Assembly: GCA_034401795.1 (NCBI GenBank)
Contig: CM067374.1
Location: 95,788,446-95,852,445 of the forward strand
From: Chaetoderma sp. LZ-2023a
Lineage: Eukaryota; Mollusca; Caudofoveata; Chaetodermatida; Chaetodermatidae
DNA: 64,000 bases
Reading direction: 5' to 3'
The notes under the pieces were generated by a model. It was given only the letters and a program-made list of their open reading frames with translations, was not told the DNA's origin and did not search any database. The first letter of the stretch is position 1, and the number at the start of each line of letters is the position of its first letter. The position numbers and the translations under genes are program-made. This document shows, piece by piece, positions 1 through 11,500 of this stretch.

Positions 1-487
1 GCCTAGCCGAGGCCGCAGCAATTAAAAACACAGTCTTCAGTGTTAATAGTTTCATAGAAATGGAACTAAGTGGTTCAAAAGGCTTATCACCTAGTACTTG
101 AAGCACTAGCGATAAACTCCAAGACGGAATCACAGGAGGATTCCTTGGTCTTAGATTGCCCATGCCTTTAATTAATACATTCAATGTATTTACTTCATCA
201 CTTCCCCTCTTAGCCAAGCAAGGAATAACAGACATTAATGCTGACTTATAACCAGCAATAGAGTTAGGCTTGAGGCTATAGGCATCATAGAGGTGACAGA
301 GGAAATCAGCTACTACTTGAATAGATGAATCCATTGGATCAATACATCTTTTTGAGCACCATTCTGCAAATCTGTTGATTTTATAATTATATGCTCTGGA
401 GGTTGACCCCCTCCGGGCTTTGGCCATAAACATGGCTGCTTGCTCAGAAAAGCCCTCCTTAATTCTAGATTCCTTGACAACATCCAT
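1..487 (-). CDS. tyrosine recombinase of DIRS A0 (partial)
   Basis: N-terminal part of the DIRS tyrosine recombinase (YR), which integrates the circular cDNA. It overlaps the end of the RT frame. The start is proposed at ATG 487 (MDVVKESRIKEGFSEQAA), because the same Met is present in family B; in A1/A2 the codon is GTG. The frame stays open to the window edge through the SAM-like N-terminal domain (YKINRFAEWC, VADFLCHLYDAYSLKPNSIA) and into the AAASARR block carrying the first catalytic Arg. At about position 250 it has AGAG where A1/A2 lack two bases, so A0 is intact where those copies are frameshifted. Confidence 0.8.
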   Translation of the reverse strand, partial: MDVVKESRIKEGFSEQAAMFMAKARRGSTSRAYNYKINRFAEWCSKRCIDPMDSSIQVVADFLCHLYDAYSLKPNSIAGYKSALMSVIPCLAKRGSDEVNTLNVLIKGMGNLRPRNPPVIPSWSLSLVLQVLGDKPFEPLSSISMKLLTLKTVFLIAAASAR

Positions 488-2499
488 GCAGTCAATCTGA
501 ACATTGACGGATTGTTGTGAAGGGCCTTGCCCTGGAAGATAATATCGTCCATCAGAGGCAGAGGAACCGGATTGCAGACCAGAAGGTCCAGCAGATCCGT
601 ATACCATGATCGGCTTGGCCAATCCGGGGCGATCAGAAGCACTTGGCATTCCTCTTGTCTGATTTTCTGAAGAATTTTTGGAATCAGGATTGCTGGAGGG
701 AATGCGTATGCATACATTCTCCCCCAGCTGATAGCTAACGCATCTGTTGCGAAAGCGCTTGGATCCGGAATCGGAGAGACGTACGTCGTCATCTTCGCAT
801 TCTTCTTCGTTGCGAACAAATCGATGTTGGGTTTCCCCCAATGGTCGAACAGACGATCCGCCACACATTGATTTAGTTGCCATTCCGTGGGTAAAACACT
901 CATCCTTCGGCTCAATGAGTCTGCTAGCAGGTTTAACCTTCCCGGAATATGAACTGCTTTCAAGGTAATCTGGTGATCCAGACACCAACAAAGCAGTTTC
1001 CATGTCATCATACAGAGACTGGGCGACTTCGTTCCGCCCTGGCGGTTTATGTAAGTCACAACTGTTGAGTTGTCTGAACGAATAAGAACAATCTTGCCCT
1101 GAACTTTCTGTAAGAAATGTTCCAGGCCCAGGACTACTGCTCTTAGCTCCAGTAGATTTATATGTTCCTGTGACTGTTCCAGATTCCAAAGCCCTGATAT
1201 CGTGGATTCTTCCAGGCAAGCTCCCCAGCCCTCCATCGATGCATCTGTATACACAGTCACCTGAGGGTGGGGAGGGGTTAGCAAAACCCCCGGTAAGAGA
1301 TTCTCTGTATTCAACCACCATTGCAGGTGGTGAATCAGAGGCGCCAACACTGACACATTCGAGTCCAGCGAACCTGTACTCTGGGTCCATTGTGTCATGA
1401 GAAACAACTGGATCGGCCTCCTGCGTAAGGCGGCCTGAGGAATGACTGGTTCCAACGAAACCATCAACCCCAGCATTCTCAAGTAAACCCGTGCCAGGAC
1501 ATGACGACTGTCGCACACTGACTGAATCAACGAGATGAGTATTTGAACTCTCTCCTGAGTAGGATAAACATATCCTGTCTCCAGATCGAAGAACATCCCC
1601 AGGTAAACAAACTTCTGGGATGGAGTCAGCTCTGATTTTGGGAAATTGATCATCCAGCCCAAGTCTGTGAGAATTTTCAAAACAATCTCCAGATTGGCGG
1701 ACAAACTTTCCCGGGTGTGCGCTTTCAACAGCCAGTCGTCTATGTACGTGTGGACTGCTATGCTTCTCCTGCGGAGGTATGCTGTGATCGCAAGAACCAC
1801 ACGGGTGAAAACCCGAGGAGCCGTGGAAATTCCGAAGGGCAACACCCTGAATTCCCACTGTCTGCCCTGGAATGCAAATCTCAGGAAGCGACAGAAACTC
1901 CTGTGGATGGGGATGTGGAAATAAGCGTCCTTCAAATCTATCGACGCCGTCCACATCCCCCTCTCCAACCCCGCCAACACCGAGCGCACCGTTTCCATCT
2001 TGAAACTGGGCGTCTCGATGAACTTGTTCAATGGCTTGAGGTTGAGAATCGGTCTCCACCCACCGGTGCGTTTTGTTACCAAGAACAGGGTTGAATAGAA
2101 GCCCGGACACCTTTGTGCCGGCTGAATAGCTCCTTTTTGTACGAGGGAATTTATCTCCTCCTCGATACACAACCTTTGATCTGGATCTCTCGGAATGGGA
2201 GTCCAGACTGGCACCAGAGACAGTCGCGACGGCGGGCCTGTCATCCACTCTGGATGATACCCCACGGAAAGCCATCGCAAGACTAAACGGTCCTGAGTTA
2301 ACCGTTCCCACTCTTGCATGTGGTCGGCTAGCCGGCCTCCCACCGGTCCACCTAGGGACCGCGGTGGACACAAGGCATGCAAGAGCGGCACTGTCTCCGT
2401 CGCCATACACACCGGCGTGGTCCTTACCGCGGTAAGCGCCCTGTCAGGAACGATAACCACGCCCAGATCCTCGCGCGACCCGCCCCGCCCCGCGCGCAC
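313..2499 (-). CDS. reverse transcriptase / RNase H / methyltransferase-like polyprotein of DIRS A0
   Basis: 728-codon open frame. RT domain about residues 110-300 with SIDLKDAYF, LPFGISTAP and the YIDD active site; RNase H about 415-535 with VYTDAS, INLLELRAV, RSDNST and ADSLSRR, supplying the D-E-D-D set; then a conserved region (NIDLFATKKNAK, YVSPIPDPSAFATDALAISW, YAFPPAILIPKIL) that corresponds to the Dam methyltransferase-like region known from DIRS1 elements. The frame opens at a GTG; the first ATG is inside the RT domain. It overlaps the end of gag by 56 nt in the +1 frame, so expression by frameshifting or reinitiation is inferred. Confidence 0.92.
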   Translation of the reverse strand: MRAGRGGSREDLGVVIVPDRALTAVRTTPVCMATETVPLLHALCPPRSLGGPVGGRLADHMQEWERLTQDRLVLRWLSVGYHPEWMTGPPSRLSLVPVWTPIPRDPDQRLCIEEEINSLVQKGAIQPAQRCPGFYSTLFLVTKRTGGWRPILNLKPLNKFIETPSFKMETVRSVLAGLERGMWTASIDLKDAYFHIPIHRSFCRFLRFAFQGRQWEFRVLPFGISTAPRVFTRVVLAITAYLRRRSIAVHTYIDDWLLKAHTRESLSANLEIVLKILTDLGWMINFPKSELTPSQKFVYLGMFFDLETGYVYPTQERVQILISLIQSVCDSRHVLARVYLRMLGLMVSLEPVIPQAALRRRPIQLFLMTQWTQSTGSLDSNVSVLAPLIHHLQWWLNTENLLPGVLLTPPHPQVTVYTDASMEGWGACLEESTISGLWNLEQSQEHINLLELRAVVLGLEHFLQKVQGKIVLIRSDNSTVVTYINRQGGTKSPSLCMMTWKLLCWCLDHQITLKAVHIPGRLNLLADSLSRRMSVLPTEWQLNQCVADRLFDHWGKPNIDLFATKKNAKMTTYVSPIPDPSAFATDALAISWGRMYAYAFPPAILIPKILQKIRQEECQVLLIAPDWPSRSWYTDLLDLLVCNPVPLPLMDDIIFQGKALHNNPSMFRLTAWMLSRNLELRRAFLSKQPCLWPKPGGGQPPEHIIIKSTDLQNGAQKDVLIQWIHLFK

Positions 2500-4511
2500 C
2501 TCGGTGCACGGGCGGCTGCCTGGCTGACGGCGGCTGAGGAGCCTGCGCCCCCCTCACTGCTGGCCGAATCGCACGCGGCCGAGGCCAGCGCTGCGACGGC
2601 GGCTGGCCTCTGACTTGGCCAGCACCACCTCGAGCCTGCAGGGGACGATACGCAGGGGCCGCGGCGCGAACGTTAGCACGACGCAGTACCTCAAACTGTT
2701 CGCGCAGCGCCCTCTGGTTATTCACCAGGGTGACCGTCTCCTGGAGGTGGCGACATCCCTCACCTCCAAAAAGACCAGGACCCGTCATAGGCGTACGGAG
2801 TAGCCTATTATACAGGTCCTGAGACGGGCACAGATTGTCCAGGGCAAATGTGCGTCTTGCCCTGACACTCCTGGTCACCGCCCGCGTCATACAGTCCAGC
2901 GCCAGGTTAATACCATCCTGGATGGTTCGCTGGACCGCGAGCGGGCCTGGCTGGCGCGATGCGGATGCCGTTACTACCCCCTGTAACAGCTGGGAGACGT
3001 GGGACAGAGCGGCAATCGAAGCCCTCCCACTCTCCTCCGCATCACGCAACGCGGTATTCGCCGAACGCAACGCGTTCGCGCACAAGACCCCCGCGTCAGA
3101 ACGGGATCCTGGCCGCGTATCCTCACCCAAAGCCGCGCGGTCATCCACGCTGGGCTTGGGTACCACACCGTACCGCTGGTAGTCCAGGGGCACGATGCGA
3201 CAACGCCTGGCCACCTCGCGAGGGGCCTTCGCGAGACGTCCACTCGTGTTAATGGACGCCTCCGCCGCCTTGAACATGTCAACGACATGCTCCGCCAGCG
3301 GCAGAGAAGGCATAGCGTTAGCAGTTGGTTTCCCAGCTAACCACGGCGTGTGAACACGGTGGCTAGCCGACTGCTCCACGGGCAGATCAGGCCTAACGCT
3401 CACCAACCACTGGCAAGCGTCATACCAATCCTCCTCCGTGGCTAACTGCGAGCGCTCTACAAGACGGGGTCCTTCGTCTTCCTCCTGAGCGCAAGCAGTA
3501 GAGCTTGACGGCGGGTACGCTGATACACCTGGCAAGCCAGGGAAAACATGCGGGCCTGACAGCACCGGCATGAGAATATCACTGGTTTGACCAGGAGCAG
3601 GCACCGCGGTAGAGCGCGGGGTATATATAGCCCTACCACGGGCCCGGCCAGCACCAGCTACACTCTCGGCAAGCCGAGGTATGCGGTACCGCTGGCCATC
3701 AGCAGCGCCCTGGGCCACCACCTGAACCGCGGACCTTACTCCAGGGTGAGTAATACCGTGGAAAAAAGCGCCTGTATTCCCCGCGAGGGGTGCACAAACG
3801 TCTTCATCCATGTCCACGTCGTCAGACGGCGACCCTAGCAGGTAATCCTCATCACCCTGGTCAGAAAGATTAGACCCCGGGTCAGCAAAGAGAGCTAACC
3901 CGGGCTGACCAGGAACGGTGCCATAGGAGGTACTGGCCACCGCGGCGTGCGGATACCCCTGGACTGATAAGCAGCCAGCGGGTTCCAGCGACAACCGTCC
4001 ACGGTCCCCTATCGGCGCGGCAATAAGCCTGCTGCCAGGGCCGTGGAACGCCCCCTCTAATGGGGCCACCTCTGAATCGTCGGACAACGGAAGCGGACTA
4101 AGGAAAATCAATCCAGAGGCGGGGATTACCTGCTCCGAAGCCGATGATGAGGACAATAAAGGATCTGGTCCAGGAAGCATGCCACGAAGCAACCCTGGAA
4201 CCAAATCTTTTATTGTCCTCTTCATCTCTCCCAACATCTCGGTCCGGAAGGTCTCCATATCCACCGCGGACGAGACCTTCCCCTTACCCTTCTTACTTAC
4301 AACCTCTCGTTTCCGCTTCTTCTTCTTCTTCTCCTCCACTACCACCTTGTCCGTCGCCTGTAAGCAGCACAAGAATTCGGACATTAACTCGCCCCCCCCA
4401 GTGCTTACATATGTCACAATTAATCAATGGACCACAAGGGCTACATCGATAACACAGATGCGGCCAGAACTTCACATGCATAAAACGTCCACAGGACGCG
4501 CAACCCGGTCC
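2444..4511 (-). pseudogene. gag-like ORF of DIRS A0, frameshifted in a G run
   Basis: Predicted exon 2 of gag, from the acceptor CTGTTTCAG at 4512-4514. It starts with an N-terminal zinc-type cluster (GCASCGRF, HLCYRCSPCG, CDICKHWGG). The frame breaks in a run of eight G on the minus strand (C run 4392-4399); A1 and A2 have seven at this point and stay open. Downstream, 657 codons follow: a basic KKKKKRKRE stretch, a long low-complexity acidic/proline region, a conserved core (AEHVVDMFKAAEAS, YQRYGVVPKPS, ALDNLCPSQDLYNRLL, GPGLFGGEG) and an Arg/Gly-rich tail (RGARGAGRVARGSGRG) suited to nucleic-acid binding. The single extra G may be a sequencing error. Confidence 0.75.
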
Positions 4512-5273
4512 CTGAAACAGGGCAAAGGACAAGGAGTATGAGCAACTAGTTAAGCTTAGAAACTCAATCCAACTCAAGGAGAAGGAAAACGATCATAAAG
4601 ATCAATATACATCAAAAACCAGCCTAGCGCTTGAATTGCTAATAAATACATAGCCAGCTGATTATGACGTCATTAATCCCGTGACAGGAAAAATTCGATC
4701 CCAACAAAACATCCAAGTGCAAAGACGAATTGTATGCTGAATGGATAAGTTGACTACACAACCATCAGATACATATAGATAACTCTTTTCTGGCAAAAAT
4801 GTTAATTATCTCCCTTTGATTGTTTACAATAATTAACATCACCACATTATCAATAACTAGATACCTGACACTTTGTATAGACAAACCATCCAACGTGACG
4901 AACCGGAAACTCCACCATCTGCACGCCTCTTAACTCTCTCCACCTCATGGGGAAGGAATTGGAACAAGAGGGCAAAGTGAGAAGACCTTTATACCAGGCC
5001 TCCAACTCACTGGACATAATTTTTCATTTGGTTAGATAACCTAACAGTGTTAGTAGGAAATGGAACCATGGTGGAGAGAATACTAATTCTCTGGTACTGT
5101 GACGTCACCACCTAGCGTCATACAGACCTGTGGACATAAACAGAAAGAGAAATTAGTCCTAGGTAGCACCGAGTTGATATAACCCAACCAACCAAGGCGC
5201 TTATCACGGTAAACGCGAGTCCCGGAAACACAATACACCGGGAAGAAAACTCGCTAATTTTACTAGAAGTCAC

Positions 5274-5324
5274 CTGATTTAAAGGTCCTCCGTCCTCCTG
5301 TGGCGACGTATTCCTATCCGCCAT
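5274..5324 (-). CDS. predicted 5' leader exon of DIRS A0 gag
   Basis: 17 codons from ATG 5324 (MADRNTSPQEDGGPLNQ) ending in CAG followed by GTGACT, a donor-like site. It would join in phase 0 to the acceptor before the zinc cluster at 4511. The same arrangement, with a 17-codon leader of different sequence (MSEREDSPLEGAGSLYQ), is present in A1/A2; keeping length, phase and donor while the residues change is what suggests it is real. No transcript evidence is available. Confidence 0.5.
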
Positions 5325-5400
5325 CCAAAAAAGTGACTAACACTCCAAACAAACACCACTTAAACAGTTTAAGAGAGCGAAAAAGCTATTGAACAAAAAA

Positions 5401-5610
5401 ACATGTGTGATCTCTTTGCCAATAATCTAGCAAAGAGGAAGTGCTAGTCTGCGCATGCGCGGTGGTGGGGCTGGCATCCGCCAGACTACGCTCTGACTCC
5501 CTGCCCAGTAGGGGCACCTAACTGTTTTAAATCTGAGTGTTTATTGAGTGAAAGCCAATATTTAGCAATATCAAAAGTATTAGGGAGGTAAGTATACTCT
5601 TGAAGTGAAA
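5401..5610 (-). repeat. 5' inverted terminal repeat of DIRS A0
   Basis: About 210 bp closely matching the 5' ITR of A1 (24609-24816): a GCGCATGCGC palindrome, the CTGCCCAGTAGGGGCACC block, and the outer AGTATTAGGGAGGTAAGTAT segment. Its inverted partner, the 3' ITR, lies beyond the left edge of the window. Confidence 0.85.
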
Positions 5611-7107
5611 TAACAAATAGTCACAAATTTAGCTAGGACATGTATCTTTTAAGACGAATAGGTGAGAACTTTAAACAGTAAAAGCAATATTATTTTCAAA
5701 TTAAGACCTTTAAGCTCAGCAATTTTACCCCCTAATATATATCCCAATGTATTACCTTCAAAGCAACCATATACATAAGCTGTTGAATATATTGAAATAA
5801 ATCTAAGAGGAAACTATTGCTGCTTTAGAAAGCAACATCATCCAAATAAATTATTTCCAAATATTCAAGAGAATTTCTCCGATCCTGTCTGTACGGATGA
5901 CAAGCTTGTATATAAAGACTATAGAAGACCTTAGAGACAAGCAAAATTGTACTTATAAACTTAATGATTCTTTCTTGGAGGGAAATACCTACAGTATTCT
6001 CTTACCATGAGAGCTATGAATGGCATTTATAGAGAGGATGAGCTTAAACGTTTTGCCCTTACAGCCAAACATGACTGCTTTATGAAATAGGAAATGCTAC
6101 ATGTATGTTGAATATTTTGAAAGCAATTTAACTGAGAACTGTTGTATGGCAGTAACAACATTCAGCCAAATTAGTTTCAAAATATTCAACAGCTTTCCTG
6201 TATAGTTATCTGGAAATTGAGAGAATGGAATTTCAAGGGTTAAAGTATTAATACAGCTCGGTGATATATAGACAACTTGACTAAATAAAACGGAGTGAGG
6301 TTTCGTCTGACCACATTACATCTATAAAATAACTTACCATGTTTTCAAAACAAAACTAGATTGCTCGGGTGATGACGCGTCATTGCAAATCCCCACATTC
6401 ACCAATTTGCCTTGACCATTGGGTGGAGCCAAATGAAAATGTCCTCTAGCACTCCAAAATCATATACGTAACTCACCTACCCAATTTTGTTGAATTCCAA
6501 CCATCGGTTTCAGAAGTTATATTACAATTAATTTCTTGACCTTTAGACCCATTCCCCAACCCTGCGGTCGGAGCCTACCATAAATGTTGTTACGCAATCT
6601 AAAATTATACGGGTAACCCACATATTTGACCTTTTTGCCCCGTCACTCCTGACCCCGAGTCGGCAAGCGTAATGATATGGGTAACCCACATAAAAAATTT
6701 GGTTGAATTTCCCCCTAACGGTTTTGGAGGAGATAGCGTGACGAAGAGTTTTTAAGGATATTTGAGTTTTTTACCACCCCCGATCACCCAAGGCCGGAGC
6801 CAAATATAAATATTGTCTTACAAAGCGAAATCATATGGGTAACCCACATACCAAATTTGGTTGAATTTCACCCAACTGTTTGGGAGGAGATAGTGTGACG
6901 GACAGATGGATGGACAGAGGCGATTAGAATATCCCCAACATGGGGATAATAAAATGAACTGTTGAATAATTTGAACATAATTGCATTAGATGTCTTCCAA
7001 TCCCATTATGTTCAAAATATTCAACATAACATTTCTTACTAACTAACATGTTTCTGTTCTTACTTTGGAAACATGTTAACTTATTTATGAGCTGTAGTGT
7101 ACCTTAC
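5611..7107. other. intron 10 segment without genes; foldbacks and an interspersed repeat
   Basis: No coding signal found. It holds two hairpins of family H1 (about 5779-5870 and 6108-6193) and, at about 6355-6955, a degenerate interspersed repeat made of related blocks of about 100-200 bp (CATATGGGTAACCCACATAC, TTTGGTTGAATTTCACCC, GACGGACAGATGGATGGACA). A related copy of the first blocks lies at about 49085-49380. Confidence 0.6.
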
Positions 7108-7326
7108 CTGTCAATGTGTTTCATTTCACTGATACATGTGTGTTGAGCTGGAACATTGGTCCAAGTTAAAGCTCTCTGTACCATCTTTGCACAGTCCAGT
7201 ACACCAAATCCCAATGCATGGCTGACATGATATCCAGCTCCATTGATTGACCAGCGGTCATCAGTGGCAGGAATACGTGACGTTTCCACGACCAGATGCT
7301 GCACATCTCGCCAGGCTAAATTACCA
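7108..7326 (-). CDS. PCSK-like proprotein convertase, coding exon 10 (end of catalytic domain)
   Basis: 219 nt: one base finishing Asn, 72 codons, and AG of the next codon. The acceptor is CTAATCTTCAG and the donor CAG followed by GTAAGG. It encodes [18 protein letters not shown], then [20 protein letters not shown] and [10 protein letters not shown], the end of the catalytic domain and its transition to the P (Homo B) domain. The acceptor was set at TTCAG because this keeps the frame with exon 9 ([12 protein letters not shown], like the family's EANPNLTWRD). A (TA)n run of about 210 bp starts 18 bp upstream of this acceptor. No P-domain exon was seen between 5611 and 7107; the gene continues past the left edge. 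Confidence 0.93.
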
Positions 7327-7342
7327 CTGAAGATTAGAGCAT

Positions 7343-7556
<214 letters not shown>

Positions 7557-7750
7557 GAAGTGCGGTTGAGATGACTATACATTTAGTTCATAACAAGAGC
7601 AATCAGGGATTGTAAAATGTTGCATAATTAGATATGAGCAAATCTAATTAATATTATGATAAGGCGAAGAAAACGTATCCGTCACTCATGTATAAATTGT
7701 CTTTTTTATTTATCCCTACACTCATTATGTCATATAAGAGGCAGACTTAC

Positions 7751-7851
7751 TTTGCTTGGAGGACTAGTGCTATGCATCCGGCAGCCAGAGGAGCAGCGCT
7801 TGACGTTCCTTGAAACTCCAATGTACAATCACCATTCAGATCAGTCGTCAC
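7751..7851 (-). CDS. PCSK-like proprotein convertase, coding exon 9 (catalytic Ser)
   Basis: 101 nt: 33 codons plus AA of a split Asn codon. The acceptor is TGTTGGCAG and the donor GTAAGT. It encodes VTTDLNGDC and [19 protein letters not shown]; the Ser of GTS (about residue 418) is the nucleophile. With the Asp, His and Asn in exons 4, 6 and 8 the catalytic machinery is complete, so the gene shows no sign of being dead despite the transposon load in its introns. Confidence 0.96.
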
Positions 7852-8305
7852 CTGCCAACAAAGCAGCATTGTCAAAGCATCATGCGCTTGTGATCTTCAA
7901 CATTATATTCAATATCATCATTACAAATGGAATCATAAATATTTAGAGTTCAATTTTAATGCTAATCCATTAAAAGGTAAAGACATACAATTCATACAAC
8001 AATGCTTAGTTCATCATCAATTAATCGTTCGCAACACACTTGACTACATCATTCATGACTTAATTGATTATGACATCATCCTACACATCACCTAATTGAT
8101 TATGACATCATATGATTGATGGTATCATTCTACATTTGCTGTTTTATAGTTGCTACCATAAGAAATTAGAATGGTGCGGGCCTGCGACTACAAATCACCG
8201 ATGTATGGTATGTCCCAACTCACATTCATTTTGGTCAAAAGAAGAACAGTTCTTAAAAACACATTTTGAGGCTGTGATTACTATGTCAAAGAATATGAAA
8301 CTGAC

Positions 8306-8548
8306 CACTTTAATCGTCGGTGTATTCTCCATCTGTAAGCTGCTGACACTTTCAGCACCTCCAGTCGGTACAACGGCGATTGTGGAAGGACATGTCTCCA
8401 TGAAGTATGTCTTCATACCCTGGCTGTTAATGGATCCCACAGACAGTGTTTCAATACTAGAGACGTAGCCATCACAGTTACAGTCATCATCGGTTAGGCC
8501 ACCATTACCCGTCGCCCAAACAAATATTGAGCCCAATCCGTGACGACC
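8306..8548 (-). CDS. PCSK-like proprotein convertase, coding exon 8 (oxyanion Asn)
   Basis: 81 codons; the acceptor is TTTATTCAG. The donor is taken as GTG followed by GTCAGT, which makes the last codon Val and leaves phase 0 for exon 9; a donor 3 nt earlier is possible. It contains [17 protein letters not shown] and DDDCNCDGY. The Asn of ATGNGG (about residue 335) is the oxyanion-hole residue; PC2 has Asp here, so this is not a PC2 orthologue. CNCDGY is a convertase hallmark. The segment after Ser-Thr ([19 protein letters not shown]) is less conserved, as in other family members. Confidence 0.95.
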
Positions 8549-11500
8549 CTGAATAAAGATAAGCACAGTACATGCATGTACATCTATTTATAAATCCAAT
8601 ATCCTAAATACCCAAAGGTGATGAATATGAAATTGCCTTAAGAAATGAGTTTCAGTCAAACTATATTATAAATAATTATAGATGTTTAATATGAATGATG
8701 TAAAAATCTAAACAGATCATTAACCACTTGAATGTTGAGTATTTGCACACATCCTATTCCATGGGTTATACATGTATCTCTGAACATGATATATATTTTG
8801 AAAACAATTTTGTTTATGCCACCAACAACTTTCAGTCAAATTGTTTTCAAAAAATTCAGCAAGTCAAGAGTCATTGCTGATTGAAATTATTGTCTGGTAG
8901 CATGCAGCAGCGAGACAGTTTACCCATTACACATCTTCTGCCCACAAGCATGAAATGACAAGAAGACGATTTTTAACAATTTATCACTGGAATACCTAGG
9001 TTGGTAGCTCATGAGCCAGTCATTTAAATGGTAATTTTCAAGAAAGTTTCTCTCTGCAAATATTTTAATTTTCTTGGGCAAATTTGACTATTAACCCTTT
9101 CACCGATAAATTGCCTTTATCTCAATTTCAAGGCAATCATACAGAAAGTGTTGAATATTGTGAAATTAATATCACTGGAAGCTGTTGCTGCCTTATACAG
9201 CGACGTCTTCATGTCAAAGTAATTTCAAAATATTCAACAATATAAGCTTTATATCGTAAAGAATATACTTTTTCCGGGATTTGTCATTGAAAGGGTTACA
9301 GGGTTACAATTTGTATTGGTTGCATATGATTTTGTGTAAAACTACAAATGCAATAGAGATGTAGATCTTCTAATTCTATAGTTAAGACTAAGTTACATTC
9401 TCCCTCTTCGATTCACAACATCAAGTCAGATGCACAATCATTAGCTCTCCTAGTCTATCTAAATGCAATACTCAGAAATTAGATTAAAACCAGAACGCCA
9501 CTGTAATCCTAGACACCACAATCAGAATTACCACTATAACATGTATGACAATGGAGGATTCCAGTTTATCCATCAATTATATGATGTCATAATCAACTAG
9601 GTAACGTGTAGGATGATATCATAATCAATTATGTCATGAACGATGCAGCTAGACATTTAAGTTCATCACGAATGCTTAATTGATGACGAACTAAGCATTG
9701 TTTTATGAATTTTATGCCTTTACTATTTAACAAACGTGCTGTTGAATATTTTGAAACTAATTTGACTGGGCGCTGTTGATGCCATAGGATGCAACAATGC
9801 CCAGTCTAATTAGTTTCAAAATATTCAACAGCTTATCTTTTAGTTTTCTGAAAGTTGATAGTCAGGGAGTTCAGGTATCGATCGATCCCAACACCAGGGA
9901 AATGTGGGTCGAGCTTAGCTAAAACAGGATTGCTCCATTGTTTATTAGATCAAGTCTTAACCCCTTAATGGTCAAGCCAAAACCGGCCTTTGTACTGTAT
10001 CTGTAATTCCAGCCACTATGAGCTCACCCCTGAAGTCAGGCTAAATATTCATCTTTTTCTTCTGACATCCCTTTTGCGAGGCACCAACCTTAGCGCTTGT
10101 TGTTGGCAATCAAGTATATGGTCAGATTTAAATTAAAACAGCTAGTTTTTGTAGTGGTCTTGGGTAATTACCTTTGCCGGTCAAGAGACCATATTTGAAA
10201 ATTTTCCGGTGAAATGATTGGCTTGGTTAACAAGCCAGTCATTGCAGCAGTAAAATTTCAAACATAGTCTTCTCTTGGCCTGCAAATGGACATTAAGTTT
10301 ATACAAAACTTTTGTTTTGGTCCTGACCACTAAAGGATTAAGAATTGATGGGTACTGTGTCCACATTGTGGTCACTTCTTATGACCTGTATAACGCGGTA
10401 ACACATGTGTTCCTATCTTTGATCAAAAAGGTTGAAGTGGCAGGATGCTGGTGAGTTGGCTTAATCGATTACGTGATTAAATCGAAAATCTCAGCTCTTA
10501 AATCGTCAATTTATATACCGTATTTCGCTTAATAATAGCCTAGGCTTCTATTAGGACAAGAGGTGTTCAATTTCCAACCAAACATCCCTGAGAAAGGGGG
10601 TGGGCTTATATTAGTTTTCCCAAAAAAGTTTTCTAAAATTGATACCACGGAAATTCAACGTATTTTCTCCCATAAAAATTCTCACCGCCTACGTCTAATG
10701 TATACCTCAAAACATCGCCGGAAAAGTGAAATTATTTGATTTGAGCGCCTAAATATTGCGTATCCTTTAATAAAGCTCGTTTATTACATCAAAATTAATC
10801 CACAATTTGATATAAAATGGCGTCGCGAAAAAATACAAATCACGTGATTCGCCTCCAATTGAAGTTTATTTCAGAGCGAGTAGTCGGATATAAATATTCT
10901 GGAAACTGGACTCGGGAATTTCTATATATTAACATTGCGCAATAGGAACTGAGTATTTTACTGATCTGAATAATGGGTACGCGTTTGATAAACTCACGTT
11001 AGCGTATAATATCTCGCGAGAACACGCCGCTGCCCATCTCAAGAGCCGCTGGCTCGCCAACTTAAGAAGCTGGCTATATTGTCGTTTGTAATAATTCAAT
11101 TTGGATCAGTTAATGTTGATCAGCGTTACAAAATTGATGCACATTACATAAATTTGGTCTTGAAACATATTTATAATAAGCAAGCTGTTTAATCACGCCA
11201 AGAGTGTTTCAAGCGCATTTTGACTACTAAAGTGTGGAATAAACTTTATTATATCTTGAACATACATGGCCTACTATTAGTATTAATCTAATAGGTGGTC
11301 GAGATTTATAAATCCGAGGCCTGTATAAACTTCCTGAGGGGCCGGAAATGTATCAGGGCAGAGATCGGTCTGTGACACGATTGTTATTATTATACACGCT
11401 ATACTTACAAATTTTCCTATACAATCTGCTGAGTTAGGGGGGTGGGCTTCTAATACAGAGTTTTGCCATTTTGAAACTGCTAAGAAATGATTGGAGCTCA

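Larger units (their letters stand above)
1..5610 (-). mobile_element. DIRS retrotransposon A0 (family A), 3' end outside the window
   Basis: Minus-strand DIRS-type element: 5' ITR at the right, then leader exon, Gag, RT-RNase H-methyltransferase-like ORF, and a tyrosine recombinase ORF cut by the window edge. It is similar but not identical to A1/A2, with many substitutions and its own leader peptide, so it is an independent copy. It lies downstream of PCSK exon 10, presumably in intron 10, in the same orientation as the host gene. Its right boundary is drawn at GTGAAA by comparison with A1; the exact base is uncertain by about 10 bp. Confidence 0.93.
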
